36,712 bases of DNA from Microbacteriaceae bacterium (GTDB lineage Bacteria > Actinomycetota > Actinomycetes > Actinomycetales > Microbacteriaceae): positions 1 through 36,712 of the forward strand of contig JAUZGC010000193.1 in assembly GCA_030840105.1 (NCBI GenBank). Reading direction: 5' to 3'. Of the stretch, positions 9,198-18,814 are shown in pieces (the first letter of the stretch is position 1; each line of letters starts with the position of its first letter). Under the pieces are notes generated by a model. It did no database searches. It was not told the origin of the DNA and saw nothing but the letters and a program-made list of their open reading frames with translations. The position numbers were made by a program, and so were the translations under genes.

Positions 9198-10130
9198 GTG
9201 CCAGACCATCTCGTCATCGGAGCAGGACAAATCGGCAAGCCGCTCGCAGAGCGCCTCGCCGACCGCGGAGACACAGTGACGATCGCGTCGCGGTCGGGTT
9301 CGCGTGCGCGCGGCGCGGCATCCGTCGCGCTCGACGCCAGTGATGCTGCGGCGCTCAGCGCCGCGGCTATGGGCGTCGACACGATCTTCCTCTGCTCGAA
9401 CCCGCCGTACACGACCTGGACGACCGAATGGCCTCCGATCTTCGATGCCGCCATCGCCGCCGCAGCTGCGTCAGGCGCAGGGCTCGTGATCATGGGCAAC
9501 CTCTACGCGTACGGCACTCCGAGCGCTCCGATGACCGAACACTCGCCGCTCGCGACGACAGAGACGAAGGGCCTCGTTCGGAAGGCCGGCTGGGAAAATG
9601 CGCTCGCGGCACACGAGAGAGGTGAGATCCGCGCCGTCGAAGTGCGCGCGAGCGACTACTACGGGCCGGGGGCGGGGGCCACCGCGCACCTGGGCGCGCG
9701 CTTCTTCGAGCCGCTTCTGGCATCCAAGACCGCACGAGTCATCGGCGACCCTGCGCTCACGCACAGCTGGAGCTACCTGCCGGACATCGTCTCCACCCTT
9801 GTCGCAGCGGGCGACTACCAGGGCGCATGGGGACGCGCCTGGCACGTGCCGAGCAACGCGCCGGCCGCGCGCACCGAGATCGCGGACCAGGTCAATGAGC
9901 GTTGGGGCGGCTCAGGTCGGGTCGCAGGCATCCCACAATGGATGCTGCGCACGCTTGCCCTCGTGAACCCGATGATGCGCGAAGTCGCTGCGTCGAGCTA
10001 CCAGTTCCTCGTGCCGTTCGTTATCGATTCGGCTGAAACAGAGCGCACCCTCGGGATCTCGGCGACGCCATTCGACGTCGCCCTGACCACGACGGTGGAG
10101 AGCTATCGGGCAGCACAAGACCGCGACTGA
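9198..10130 (+). CDS. NAD-dependent epimerase/dehydratase family protein
   Basis: MPDHLVIGAGQIGKPLAERLADRGDTVTIASRSG (GxGxxG Rossmann), VRASDYYGPGAG, SWSYLPDIVSTLVAAG. Confidence 0.85.
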   Translation: MPDHLVIGAGQIGKPLAERLADRGDTVTIASRSGSRARGAASVALDASDAAALSAAAMGVDTIFLCSNPPYTTWTTEWPPIFDAAIAAAAASGAGLVIMGNLYAYGTPSAPMTEHSPLATTETKGLVRKAGWENALAAHERGEIRAVEVRASDYYGPGAGATAHLGARFFEPLLASKTARVIGDPALTHSWSYLPDIVSTLVAAGDYQGAWGRAWHVPSNAPAARTEIADQVNERWGGSGRVAGIPQWMLRTLALVNPMMREVAASSYQFLVPFVIDSAETERTLGISATPFDVALTTTVESYRAAQDRD

Positions 10131-10145
10131 CACGGCCGCCTTGGC

Positions 10146-12734
10146 TTACGCGGCCGGCTTGGTCGCGATATTGACCAGGCGCGGTGCACGCACGATGACG
10201 TTCACGACCTCGCGATCGCCGATCGACCGGGAAATCGCAGCAGACTCGCGGGCGAGCTTCTCGAGCTCGTCCGTGGAAATCTTGGGCGACACCTCGAGTC
10301 GGTCGCGCACCTTGCCATCCACCTGGACGACGGCGATCACCGACTCCTCGATCAGCAAGTTCGGTTCGGCCTTGCGCCACTGCGCCAGCGCAACGGACGG
10401 CTCGTAGCCGAGAATCGCCCACATGTCCTCGGCCGTGTACGGAGCGAAAAGGTTCAACGCCATCGCGGTGACCTCCGCGGCTTCGCGCACCGCGGCATCC
10501 GCTGGCCCTGCACCGGTGTCGATCACCTTGCGGGTCGCGTTGACGAGCTCCATCAGGCGCGCGACGACCACGTTGAACTTGAACGCCTCGACAAGACCAG
10601 GCGCGTCGGCGAGGAAGCGATGGGTGACGCGACGCAGGCTAGCGTCGCCGTCCTTCCAGAGGACATCCGGAGAACTCGTCACGTCGTTCGCGATGCGCCA
10701 GGCACGCGCGAGGAACTTCGCGCTACCCGCCGGAGACACGTCGGCCCAGTCGATATCGTCCTCTGGTGGTCCAGCGAACGACATCGTGAGGCGAACCGCA
10801 TCCACACCGTGCTCGTCCAGCTGGTCGGAAAGCTTCACGAGGTTGCCGCGGGACTTGCTCATGGCCGAGCCGTCCATCAGCACCATGCCCTGGTTGAGCA
10901 GGGCGGTGAAAGGCTCGGTGAAGGTCAGGTGGCCGAGATCGAAGAGGACCTTGGTGATGAACCGCGAGTACAGCAGGTGCAGAATCGCGTGCGTCACGCC
11001 GCCGACATACTGGTCGACCGGAGCCCACTTCTCCGCCTCCGCCGGGTCGAAGGCCTGCGTCTCGTCTTTCGGAGAGAGGAACCGCAGGAAGTACCACGAG
11101 CTGTCGACGAACGTGTCCATCGTGTCGGTGTCGCGCTTGGCGGGTGCACCGCAACGCGGGCACGCCACGTTGACCCAGTCCTCGGCCGCGCCCAGCGGGC
11201 TCGTGCCCTTGGGCTGCAGGTCGAGCCCTTCCGCGGGCGGCAGAAGCACTGGCAGCTGGTCTACGGGAACCGGAACCTCGCCACACGCCTCACAGTGGAT
11301 GATCGGGATCGGCGTGCCCCAGTAGCGCTGGCGCGAGATCAGCCAGTCACGCAGCCGGAAGTTCTTGGCGACGGCGCCCAGCGAACTCGCCTGCAGCGCT
11401 TCCGTGACCCGCCGGATGGCGTTCGACTTGCTCAGTCCGTCGAACGGGCCGGAGTTGATCAGGCGTCCGTCGCCCGTAAGCGCGACCCCGGTCTCTGCCG
11501 GATTCAGCGGCGGGATGTCGTCGGGCAGGATGGCCTCGCCCGTCACCGGGTCCGTCGGGATCACGGGCATCGCGCCAGTCACCGGCGCATTGGTGTCGAC
11601 GACGACACGAACCGGCAGGTCGAACGCACGGGCGAAGTCGAGGTCGCGCTGGTCGTGAGCGGGCACTGCCATGATCGCGCCGTGTCCGTAGTCGGCCAGG
11701 ACAGAGTCGGCTGCCCAGATCGGCAGCCGCTCACCGTTCAGCGGATTGATCGCATGCCGTTCGAGGAATACACCCGTCTTCTCGCGGTCGGTGCTCAGAC
11801 GGTCCATCTCCGTGGTCCCACGCACCTGCTCGAGGTATGCCTCGAAACGCTGCTGCACGGCGTCAGGTGTGCCCGCGACGAGTTCGGCCGCAAGATCGGA
11901 GTCCGGAGCGACGACCATGAACGTCGCGCCATACAGCGTGTCCGGTCGCGTGGTGTAGACCGTCACGGGCTCGTCGCGGCCCTCGATCTCGAACCGCACA
12001 TCGGCGCCCGTCGAGCGACCGATCCAGTTGCGCTGCATACTGAGCACCTTGCTCGGCCACGCGCCCTCGAGCTGCTTGAGGTCGTCGAGCAGCCGGTCAC
12101 CGTAGTCGGTGATCCGGAAGTACCACTGAGTCAGCTTCTTCTTGGTGACGAGGTTGTCGCACCGTTCGCAGCGACCGTTGACGACCTGCTCGTTGGCGAG
12201 AACGGTCTGGTCGAACGGACACCAGTTGACCTGGCTCGCTTTGCGATAGGCCAGGCCCTTCTCGTGCAGCTGGAGGAACAGCCACTGGTTCCAGCGGTAG
12301 TACTCCGGGTCGCTTGTCGCGAGCACTCGGTCCCAGTCGAAGCTCGGCGCATACCGCCGCATGCTCGACTTCTGTTGCGCGATGTTGTCGTAGGTCCAGC
12401 CACGCGGATCGAGCCCCCGCTTGATGGCGGCGTTCTCGGCCGGCAGGCCGAATGCGTCCCAGCCGATCGGGTGCAGCACGTTGAAGCCCTGTTGGCGCCA
12501 GTACCTGGCAATCACGTCGCCGAGCGCGTAGGCCTCGGCGTGACCCATGTGCAGGTCACCGGAAGGATACGGGAACATGTCGAGCACGTACTTGCGCGGG
12601 CGCTTGTCGCCCGGATCGTTCGTTGCGAACGGCTTGAGCTCATCCCAGACCGGAAGCCACTTGTCCTGAATTGCGGCAAAGTCGTACTGCGCGCCCTCGA
12701 CCGGGGTGCCTGCGGAATCGTGCTCGTGTGCCAC
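10146..12734 (-). CDS. leuS: Leucyl-tRNA synthetase
   Basis: 862 aa; [25 protein letters not shown] (HIGH motif as HMGH), [23 protein letters not shown] (KMSKS), Zn-like [18 protein letters not shown] and [10 protein letters not shown]. Confidence 0.97.
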   Translation of the reverse strand: MAHEHDSAGTPVEGAQYDFAAIQDKWLPVWDELKPFATNDPGDKRPRKYVLDMFPYPSGDLHMGHAEAYALGDVIARYWRQQGFNVLHPIGWDAFGLPAENAAIKRGLDPRGWTYDNIAQQKSSMRRYAPSFDWDRVLATSDPEYYRWNQWLFLQLHEKGLAYRKASQVNWCPFDQTVLANEQVVNGRCERCDNLVTKKKLTQWYFRITDYGDRLLDDLKQLEGAWPSKVLSMQRNWIGRSTGADVRFEIEGRDEPVTVYTTRPDTLYGATFMVVAPDSDLAAELVAGTPDAVQQRFEAYLEQVRGTTEMDRLSTDREKTGVFLERHAINPLNGERLPIWAADSVLADYGHGAIMAVPAHDQRDLDFARAFDLPVRVVVDTNAPVTGAMPVIPTDPVTGEAILPDDIPPLNPAETGVALTGDGRLINSGPFDGLSKSNAIRRVTEALQASSLGAVAKNFRLRDWLISRQRYWGTPIPIIHCEACGEVPVPVDQLPVLLPPAEGLDLQPKGTSPLGAAEDWVNVACPRCGAPAKRDTDTMDTFVDSSWYFLRFLSPKDETQAFDPAEAEKWAPVDQYVGGVTHAILHLLYSRFITKVLFDLGHLTFTEPFTALLNQGMVLMDGSAMSKSRGNLVKLSDQLDEHGVDAVRLTMSFAGPPEDDIDWADVSPAGSAKFLARAWRIANDVTSSPDVLWKDGDASLRRVTHRFLADAPGLVEAFKFNVVVARLMELVNATRKVIDTGAGPADAAVREAAEVTAMALNLFAPYTAEDMWAILGYEPSVALAQWRKAEPNLLIEESVIAVVQVDGKVRDRLEVSPKISTDELEKLARESAAISRSIGDREVVNVIVRAPRLVNIATKPAA

Positions 12735-12893
12735 GTAACTCTCATTCGTTGGTCTGGTGGGTGCGTCAAACGTTGCCCAGCTGTCAAGAGTACTAAACGA
12801 TGCCTATCCCCCAGCTCAGAACGCGAACCACCGCAGGGTCTGAGCGCCGGCCAGCTGAACTCGGTCAGCAGTTCGGTGGCACTCCGTGTCAAC

Positions 12894-12967
12894 AACTCAG
12901 GCAGGACGGGACGAAATCGGCCGAAACCGGCCAATTCTGTACGAAACCCTCCGATCCAGCCTGAGTT
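12894..12967. repeat. Nested inverted repeats between pabB and leuS
   Basis: Outer AACTCAGGC (12894..12902) / GCCTGAGTT (12959..12967), perfect 9 bp; inner AATCGGCCG-AAAC-CGGCCAATT (12915..12936). Confidence 0.65.
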
Positions 12968-12976
12968 AGCTACGGC

Positions 12977-12994
12977 GGGGCGGGGCGGGGCGGG
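12977..12994 (+). other. G-quadruplex-type motif
   Basis: GGGGCGGGGCGGGGCGGG with 1-nt loops, read directly. Confidence 0.6.
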
Positions 12995-13021
12995 CGTCAC
13001 CAATGCCTGGACGAGTGCGGC

Positions 13022-14494
13022 TCAGAGCCCGAGCACCGTGAGCAACGCAGCCGCCTTCAGCCGGACCTCCGCCAATTCCTCCTCCGGAACGGACAGTGCC
13101 GTGATGCCGCCACCCGCCCCGACCGACGCGCCATCCGGGTCGATCACGATGCTGCGGATGACCATCGCCAGGTCGAGCGCACCGTCCAGTCCGAAGTATC
13201 CGAAGCATCCGGAGTAAACGCCGCGTGGGCCCGCTTCGAGGCCATGCAGGATGCGCATGGCGCTGAGCTTGGGCGCGCCCGTCATGGAGCCGGCCGGGAA
13301 ACAGGCGGCCACGGCATCCACCCCGGTGAGCCCGGCAGCGAGGCGCCCCTCAACCGTGCTGACGAGCTGGTGCACCTGCGCATAGCTCTCGACCGAGAGC
13401 AGGTGACGCACCTCGACGGAGCCGACCTCCGCGATCCTGCCGACGTCGTTGCGCATGAGATCGACGATCATCACGTTCTCGGCGCGTTCCTTGTCGCTCG
13501 CCTCGAGTTCGGCGCGCAGCTCGAGGTCGCGGGTAATCGTTGCGCCGCGCGGACGCGTTCCCTTGATGGGCTTGGTGCGCACAAGCCCGGACGGCGACAC
13601 GGACAGGAACTCCTCGGGTGAGGCGCTCAGCAGCGCCGTGTCACCGAACCTCAGGTAGCCGGCGTGCTGCGTCGGGCTGGCATCCCGGAGCGCAAGGTAG
13701 GTCGCCAACGGGTCGGGCCGGGCATCGACGCGCGCCTCGTTGGTGAGGCACAGCTGGTATGCATCGCCTCGCGCGATCGCGGCCTGACATTCGACGATGA
13801 GCTCGAGGTACCGCGCGTCGTCGTGGCGCCACGAGAGGTGCGGTCGTTCAGATGCAATGCCGGCCTCGGGCTGCGCCTCCACGGGCATCGGCACCGTCGG
13901 TGCCATCGCGACGCTCGCAAGGGCCGAGCGGATGTCGGCAACCCAGTCGTCGACACTCCCAAGTTCCGCGGTGCCTGGTTCTGCGCCCACCGGAGCTGCG
14001 CCCGGTTCCTCGAGCGCGAGCAGCGTCACGGTGTGTGCACGATGATCGAACGCGAGCGCGCGGTCGACGAAGAGTAGCGCGGCGTCGGGAAAGCGCGATT
14101 GCGCGACCGGGGCGCCGCTCGCCGAAGCGCCCGCCTCATAGCCCAGCCACCCGACCCAGCCGAGCCGGAAGCCGCCGGCGTCCGTCGGTTCGGTCGCATT
14201 CGCCCCGAGGTCGCGCCGGAGGAACTCGAGGATCCCGCCGGCGTGCACGGTTTCCGCGGGCTCACCGTGGCCGTCGGCCGGCCGCACTCGCACGACGTCA
14301 TCCGCCACCGACGCGAGCGCAACACGCGCGCCAGGAGAAGCGGCGCCGAGATAGCTGCGGCCGCCGTCATCCGCCATGCCTTCGAGATTTCCGTCGAGCC
14401 AGAACGCGTACGGCTCGCCAGCGAAGAGCGTGCAGAACGCCGCAGCCGGTTCGACCCAGCCGTCAATCGCAAAGCTGAGGATGCGTCGCGCCAC
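13022..14494 (-). CDS. pabB: Aminodeoxychorismate synthase component I (anthranilate/ADC synthase family)
   Basis: Chorismate-binding enzyme motifs: GDAYQLCLTNEA, SASPEEFLSV, RTKPIKGTRPRG (lysine in PIKGT typical of PabB), SDKERAENVMIVDLMRNDVG, FPAGSMTGAPKLSAMRI, GVYSGCFGYF. Confidence 0.9.
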   Translation of the reverse strand: MARRILSFAIDGWVEPAAAFCTLFAGEPYAFWLDGNLEGMADDGGRSYLGAASPGARVALASVADDVVRVRPADGHGEPAETVHAGGILEFLRRDLGANATEPTDAGGFRLGWVGWLGYEAGASASGAPVAQSRFPDAALLFVDRALAFDHRAHTVTLLALEEPGAAPVGAEPGTAELGSVDDWVADIRSALASVAMAPTVPMPVEAQPEAGIASERPHLSWRHDDARYLELIVECQAAIARGDAYQLCLTNEARVDARPDPLATYLALRDASPTQHAGYLRFGDTALLSASPEEFLSVSPSGLVRTKPIKGTRPRGATITRDLELRAELEASDKERAENVMIVDLMRNDVGRIAEVGSVEVRHLLSVESYAQVHQLVSTVEGRLAAGLTGVDAVAACFPAGSMTGAPKLSAMRILHGLEAGPRGVYSGCFGYFGLDGALDLAMVIRSIVIDPDGASVGAGGGITALSVPEEELAEVRLKAAALLTVLGL

Positions 14495-14555
14495 TGTACT
14501 AGCCTAGAGCGGCCGGTCGACGGATCACCGGATGCGTGGCGGGAGGAATCAGGGT

Positions 14556-15344
14556 ATGAGCGAGATCGATGCGATCTTCCGCTGGAACCAGAACGCCCTG
14601 CACCTGCTCGAGGACTGTGACGTGGCCGAGCGGAGCCTCGAAGTAGCCGACTCGTTCCTCGTCTCCGACGGTCGGGTGCTGGCGGTCGACCTGCACCGCG
14701 AACGCTTCCTCGCCTCGGCCACCGCGCGCGGGTACGACGCCGACGACGACCTGGATGCCTTCTGGCATTCCGCCCTCTCGATCATTCCCCGGCAGACCCA
14801 GTGGTTTCCGCGATTCGAGCTCGCCCGGCAACGCGACACGTGGCAGCTCCAATTCCGGCTTCGGCCGGCTCCGCGGCTTGCCGAGACCGTGGTCCTCGCG
14901 ACGCACAGCGGGCCGGAGGTGCGCACCGCTCCAACCGTCAAGGGCCCGGATCTTGACGTCATGATGCGACTCCGCCAGGAAGCCCAGCGGGCCGGCGCAC
15001 AGGAGGCGGTCCTGCTTGATGACGGAGTTGTCGTGGATGCCGCCACAAGCGCGCTGCTCTGGTGGCGCGATGACACCCTGTGCCACCCGCCGCTCGCACT
15101 CCCCCGCGTCGACAGCGTGACGGCACGCTCGATCCTCACGATCGCGTCGGCCATGGGCGTCGCGGTCCGCGAGGAAGCCGCGCGCCCTGCCGACCTCGCC
15201 GGCTGCGAGGTGTGGGCGGTGAACGCGCTGCACGGCATCCGTCTCGTCACCGACTGGATCGACGGTCCGGCGGTCACGGCATCGGATGCCCGCGCACACC
15301 GCTGGCGGATGCGCCTCGCCGCGCTCGCCCGCCCGCTCCCCTGA
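14556..15344 (+). CDS. Class IV aminotransferase / aminodeoxychorismate lyase-like protein
   Basis: Divergent from pabB; DSFLVSDGRVLAVDLHRERF, VKGPDLDVMMRLRQEAQRAGAQEAVLLDDGVVVDAATSALLWW resembles the class IV PLP-lysine region. Start at the ATG at 14556 (MSEIDAIF). Confidence 0.75.
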   Translation: MSEIDAIFRWNQNALHLLEDCDVAERSLEVADSFLVSDGRVLAVDLHRERFLASATARGYDADDDLDAFWHSALSIIPRQTQWFPRFELARQRDTWQLQFRLRPAPRLAETVVLATHSGPEVRTAPTVKGPDLDVMMRLRQEAQRAGAQEAVLLDDGVVVDAATSALLWWRDDTLCHPPLALPRVDSVTARSILTIASAMGVAVREEAARPADLAGCEVWAVNALHGIRLVTDWIDGPAVTASDARAHRWRMRLAALARPLP

Positions 15345-15366
15345 AAAGCAGCTCACCAGACACAGA

Positions 15367-15404
15367 AGGCGGTGACAGCCAGGAATCCTGGCCGCCACCG
15401 CCCT
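15367..15404. terminator. Bidirectional hairpin between convergent pabC-like and osmoprotectant operon
   Basis: GGCGGTG aca GCCAGG aat CCTGGC cgc CACCGCC, read directly. Confidence 0.7.
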
Positions 15405-15418
15405 CCAGCGTTCTGACG

Positions 15419-16348
15419 CTACTTGAGCAGACCCTTCTCGGTCAGCCACGCCTTCGCAATGACCGGCGCTGACTTCTGCTGGTTCACGCTCTCCGAGTTG
15501 AGGCTGACCAGATCTGCCTGAGACAGATCGGCATCGACCTTGTTGAGAATCGCGGCCGCCTTGGAGTCGACCTTCTTCGAAACGACCGGCGCGATGTTGT
15601 CCGGCAGGAAGAGCCCGTCCGGGTCCTTCAGGGCGACGAGGTTGTTCGACTTGATGTTCGGGTCGGCGGTGTAGATGTTGGCGAGCTGGATCTGCCCGTC
15701 CACCAGTGCCTTGACCGTCAGCGGTCCGCCGCTGTCCTGGACTGCCTTGAATCCGGCGGTGGTGATCCCGTACTTCTGCTTGAGCGCGGTCGGACCGTAT
15801 GGACGGGTTTCAAGCTCGGCGTTACCGCCAACCGTGATCGGCTCGGTCACGTTCTTCAGGGACGCGATGTCGGTGAGGTTGTATTTCTTGGCGAAGGCCT
15901 GGGTGACCGTCCAGGAGTTCTGGTCGGATGCGGCCGCCTTGTTGAGCACACTCAGGCCGCTGGGCAGCGCCTTCTTCAGTTCCGCGTAGACGGCATCGCT
16001 CGTGCCGCCGGCAGCGTTCTTGTCAAGTGCCTGCGTCAGGCTGCCGATGTACTCGGGGAACACGTCGATCTTGCCAGCCTCGATCTGGGGCAGGTAGACC
16101 TCACGCTGCCCGATATTGAACTGGCGGTCGACCGTGTATCCACCCGCTTCGAGAGCCTGGGAGTAGATCTCCGCGATGATTTCGTTCGAGTAATACGCCT
16201 GCGAGCCGACGATGAGTGTCGTCTTGCTCGCTGGCGTGTTCGATCCCGTGGCCAGGGGGTTGCCTGACGCGCACCCTGAAAGGGCTAATGCTGCCCCAAC
16301 CACGACAGCGCCAAGTGCGACGAGCCGGCCTCTTCCTGCTGTGAACAT
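15419..16348 (-). CDS. Glycine betaine/osmoprotectant-type ABC transporter substrate-binding lipoprotein
   Basis: Lipobox ALALSGCASG; TLIVGSQAYYSNEIIAEIYSQALEAGGYTVDRQFNIGQREVYLPQIEAGKIDVFPEYIGSLTQAL, typical OpuCC/OsmX-like. Confidence 0.9.
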   Translation of the reverse strand: MFTAGRGRLVALGAVVVGAALALSGCASGNPLATGSNTPASKTTLIVGSQAYYSNEIIAEIYSQALEAGGYTVDRQFNIGQREVYLPQIEAGKIDVFPEYIGSLTQALDKNAAGGTSDAVYAELKKALPSGLSVLNKAAASDQNSWTVTQAFAKKYNLTDIASLKNVTEPITVGGNAELETRPYGPTALKQKYGITTAGFKAVQDSGGPLTVKALVDGQIQLANIYTADPNIKSNNLVALKDPDGLFLPDNIAPVVSKKVDSKAAAILNKVDADLSQADLVSLNSESVNQQKSAPVIAKAWLTEKGLLK

Positions 16349-16373
16349 TTTCCACTTCTTCCTTGTAGGGGCG

Positions 16374-17090
16374 TTAGCCCAGGGCCGTCTGGGACCGGAC
16401 TGGTCTCAGACGGACGTCTTTCGGCTGCCTGGCCGCGACACCAGCGGGCACCACGAGGCGCTGGAGGAGACCGAACAGGCCCTCCGAGGCGAGAGCGAGG
16501 ACAATCACGACGATGGAGCCGCCGAGCATCTCCGGGTAGTTATTGGTCTGGAGGCCAAGAAAGAGGAAGTGGCCGAGGCCGCCGCCGCTGACGTAGTCGG
16601 CGAGTGTCGCCGTCGCGATGACCTGGAGTGACGCGGATCGGAGGCCGCCGATGAGCAGGGGCAGTCCAAGTGGAATCTCGACGCGGGCGAGAATCTGCCA
16701 TTCGGTCATTCCGACCGCCCTCGCAGCGTCGATCACGCGGCGGTCGATTGCCTCGAACCCCGAATACGCGCCCGCGAGGATGGAGGGAATCGCAAGCACG
16801 ACAAGCGCGACGACGGGGGCCACCACACCGATGCCGACGTTGAGCGCGACCAGGATGAGCAACCCGAGCGTCGGCAGCGCGCGCACGCCGCCGGAGAGCG
16901 GAACAATGAGCGCCCGGCCATGCCCGGTGTGCCCGATGAAGTAGCCGAACGGCACCGCAATCACGACCGCGATCAGCAGGACCAGCCCGCTGAGGGCCAG
17001 GTGCTCGCCGCTCCTGGTTTCGATCCCATTGGGACCGCCGTAATTCGCCGGGTCGAAAACCCAGTGGATCGCCTCGAGAAGGAGGTTCAT
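16374..17090 (-). CDS. Osmoprotectant-type ABC transporter permease
   Basis: MNLLLEAIHWVFDPANYGG...GGVRALPTLGLLILVALNVG...ILARVEIPLGLPLLIGGLRSASLQVIATATLADYVSGGGLG; ATG at 17090 with GGAGG upstream. Confidence 0.88.
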   Translation of the reverse strand: MNLLLEAIHWVFDPANYGGPNGIETRSGEHLALSGLVLLIAVVIAVPFGYFIGHTGHGRALIVPLSGGVRALPTLGLLILVALNVGIGVVAPVVALVVLAIPSILAGAYSGFEAIDRRVIDAARAVGMTEWQILARVEIPLGLPLLIGGLRSASLQVIATATLADYVSGGGLGHFLFLGLQTNNYPEMLGGSIVVIVLALASEGLFGLLQRLVVPAGVAARQPKDVRLRPVRSQTALG

Positions 17091-17797
17091 GTGACCACCG
17101 CCTGCTTGACGCTCCGCGACATGCGCGGGCCACCAGCTCGCGATGTTGCGCGTACCCACGGCAAGAGCAGGCGGCCGACCAGCACGAGGATGGCGTCGAT
17201 GATGAGTGCGATCGCCATCGTCACCACGATGCCGGTCGCGATCTCGGCGGCGATCCCACGCTGGAAACCATCGGTGAACAGGGTTCCGAGGCTATTGATC
17301 CCGAGAACGGCACCGACGGTCGTGAGGCTGACGGTGCTGACGGCAACCACCCGGAGGCCTGCGAGGAGCACTGGCGCCGAGAGCGGAAGCTCAACGCGCC
17401 AGAACCGGCTCCAGCCGGAGAAACCGACCGCGGTCGCCGACTGGCGCACATCGGGGTCGACCGCCGCGAGCCCATCCGCGCTCGTGCGCACCATCAGGGC
17501 GATGCCATAGAGGGTGAGCCCCACCACAACGTTGACCGGATCCCTGAGCCCCGTGCCGATGAGCGACGGCAGAGCGACGAACAGTGGGAAGGACGGGATG
17601 GCGTAGAGGAGCACGCACAGCGTGAGCAGGACGCCGCTGCTCCAGCGCAGGATCCCGCGACTCCACCGGAGGCGATTCGCCAGCCAGCCGATCGGCACCG
17701 AGATGACGAAGCTCAGGACGATCGGCGGGAGCGCGATCGCCAGGTGCGCGAGCGTGAGCTGTCCGACCTGACCCAGGTTGTTGGCGATCCAGTTCAT
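17087..17797 (-). CDS. Osmoprotectant-type ABC transporter permease
   Basis: MNWIANNLGQVGQLTLAHLAIALPPIVLSFVISVPIGWLANR...FWRVELPLSAPVLLAGLRVVAVSTVSLTTVGAVLG; 4-nt overlap with the next gene. Confidence 0.88.
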   Translation of the reverse strand: MNWIANNLGQVGQLTLAHLAIALPPIVLSFVISVPIGWLANRLRWSRGILRWSSGVLLTLCVLLYAIPSFPLFVALPSLIGTGLRDPVNVVVGLTLYGIALMVRTSADGLAAVDPDVRQSATAVGFSGWSRFWRVELPLSAPVLLAGLRVVAVSTVSLTTVGAVLGINSLGTLFTDGFQRGIAAEIATGIVVTMAIALIIDAILVLVGRLLLPWVRATSRAGGPRMSRSVKQAVVT

Positions 17798-18645
17798 CGT
17801 TCCGCGCCGTTCAATGACCCCGCGCCGCCCTGGGCGGAGACGAGCACCCCCGCAGCACGCCCCTCCGAGTCGACGACGATCTCACCCCGTGGGGTCTTCT
17901 TGATCGTGAGCGCGCGCTTTCCCTTGTCGGCCCCGATGAAGCTTGCCACGAAGTCGTTCGCCGGGTCGGCGAGGATCTCGGTCGGCGACCCCACCTGGAC
18001 GATGTGCCCGCCGGTCTCGAGGATCACGACCTGGTCACCGAGCAGGAAAGCCTCATCGATGTCGTGCGTAACAAACACCACAGTCTTGTCGAGCTCGCGC
18101 TGCAGGCGGATGAGCTCGGTCTGCAACTCGGCCCGCACGATCGGGTCGACTGCGCCAAACGGCTCGTCCATGAGCAGGATGTTGGGGTTCGCGGCCAGTC
18201 CGCGCGCGACGCCCACCCTCTGCTGTTGTCCGCCAGAGAGCTGGCTCGGGTAGCGATACGCGAGGGAACGATCGAGTCCCACCGTGTCGAGGAGGGCAAG
18301 GGACTGCTCCCGTGCCCTCTTCTTCGGCACCCCACTGAGAATCGGAACGGTGGCGACGTTGTCGATCACCGTGAAATGCGGCAGCAGCCCCGAGTTCTGC
18401 ATGACGTAACCGATTCGCCTGCGCAGCGTGACGGGCCGGAGCGTGGAGATGTCTTCATCGTCGATCGTGATGGTCCCGCTGGTCGGATCGACCATCCGGT
18501 TGATCATCCTGAGGATGGTTGTCTTGCCGCTGCCGGAAGAACCAACGAGGACCGTGGTCTTGCGCGAGGGGATGACGAGACTGAAGTCGTTGACCGCGAT
18601 CGTGCCGCCGGGAAACTGCTTGGATACCGATCGGAACTCGATCAT
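17794..18645 (-). CDS. Osmoprotectant-type ABC transporter ATP-binding protein
   Basis: Walker A GSSGSGKTT, signature [16 protein letters not shown], Walker B ILLMDEPFGAVDP, H-switch VTHD. Confidence 0.92.
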   Translation of the reverse strand: MIEFRSVSKQFPGGTIAVNDFSLVIPSRKTTVLVGSSGSGKTTILRMINRMVDPTSGTITIDDEDISTLRPVTLRRRIGYVMQNSGLLPHFTVIDNVATVPILSGVPKKRAREQSLALLDTVGLDRSLAYRYPSQLSGGQQQRVGVARGLAANPNILLMDEPFGAVDPIVRAELQTELIRLQRELDKTVVFVTHDIDEAFLLGDQVVILETGGHIVQVGSPTEILADPANDFVASFIGADKGKRALTIKKTPRGEIVVDSEGRAAGVLVSAQGGAGSLNGAER

Positions 18646-18667
18646 GCGGACGGCTCATTCCTCGAGG

Positions 18668-18707
18668 ATGTTTCGGATCAACACGTGCCAGTCCAACTGA
18701 AACATCA
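18668..18707. promoter_or_regulatory. Inverted repeat in the promoter region of the osmoprotectant operon
   Basis: GATGTTTC (18668..18675) / GAAACATC (18700..18707), perfect 8-bp arms with a 24-nt spacer, just upstream of the ATPase gene. Confidence 0.4.
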
Positions 18708-18814
18708 TTCGGAACGTTTGGCAAAGTCGCATCTATTCAACGCGACACACGCCGCCATATTCCGACCATCCGCGATTGCTCCCGCGGTTTTGGCTATGCG
18801 CTCGCGCGGTCTGG

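Noticed and set aside
10241-10254. CAGACTCGCGGGCG also present near 33991
   Set aside because: A 14-nt match between leuS coding sequence and the 33.9 kb inverted repeat; likely chance in GC-rich DNA.
12735-12893. Possible leucine attenuator/T-box leader for leuS
   Set aside because: No T-box consensus and no short ORF with a run of Leu codons found on the minus strand; only the hairpins further upstream are reported.
10620-13217. 865-aa + strand ORF covering nearly all of leuS
   Set aside because: Antisense to a certain leuS; long open antisense frames are expected in high-GC DNA, and the translation shows no recognisable domain and is Arg/His/Val/Asp-rich.
14499-15449. 316-aa minus-strand ORF
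   Set aside because: Antisense of the pabC-like gene; no domain motifs, whereas the + frame shows the class IV aminotransferase-like region.
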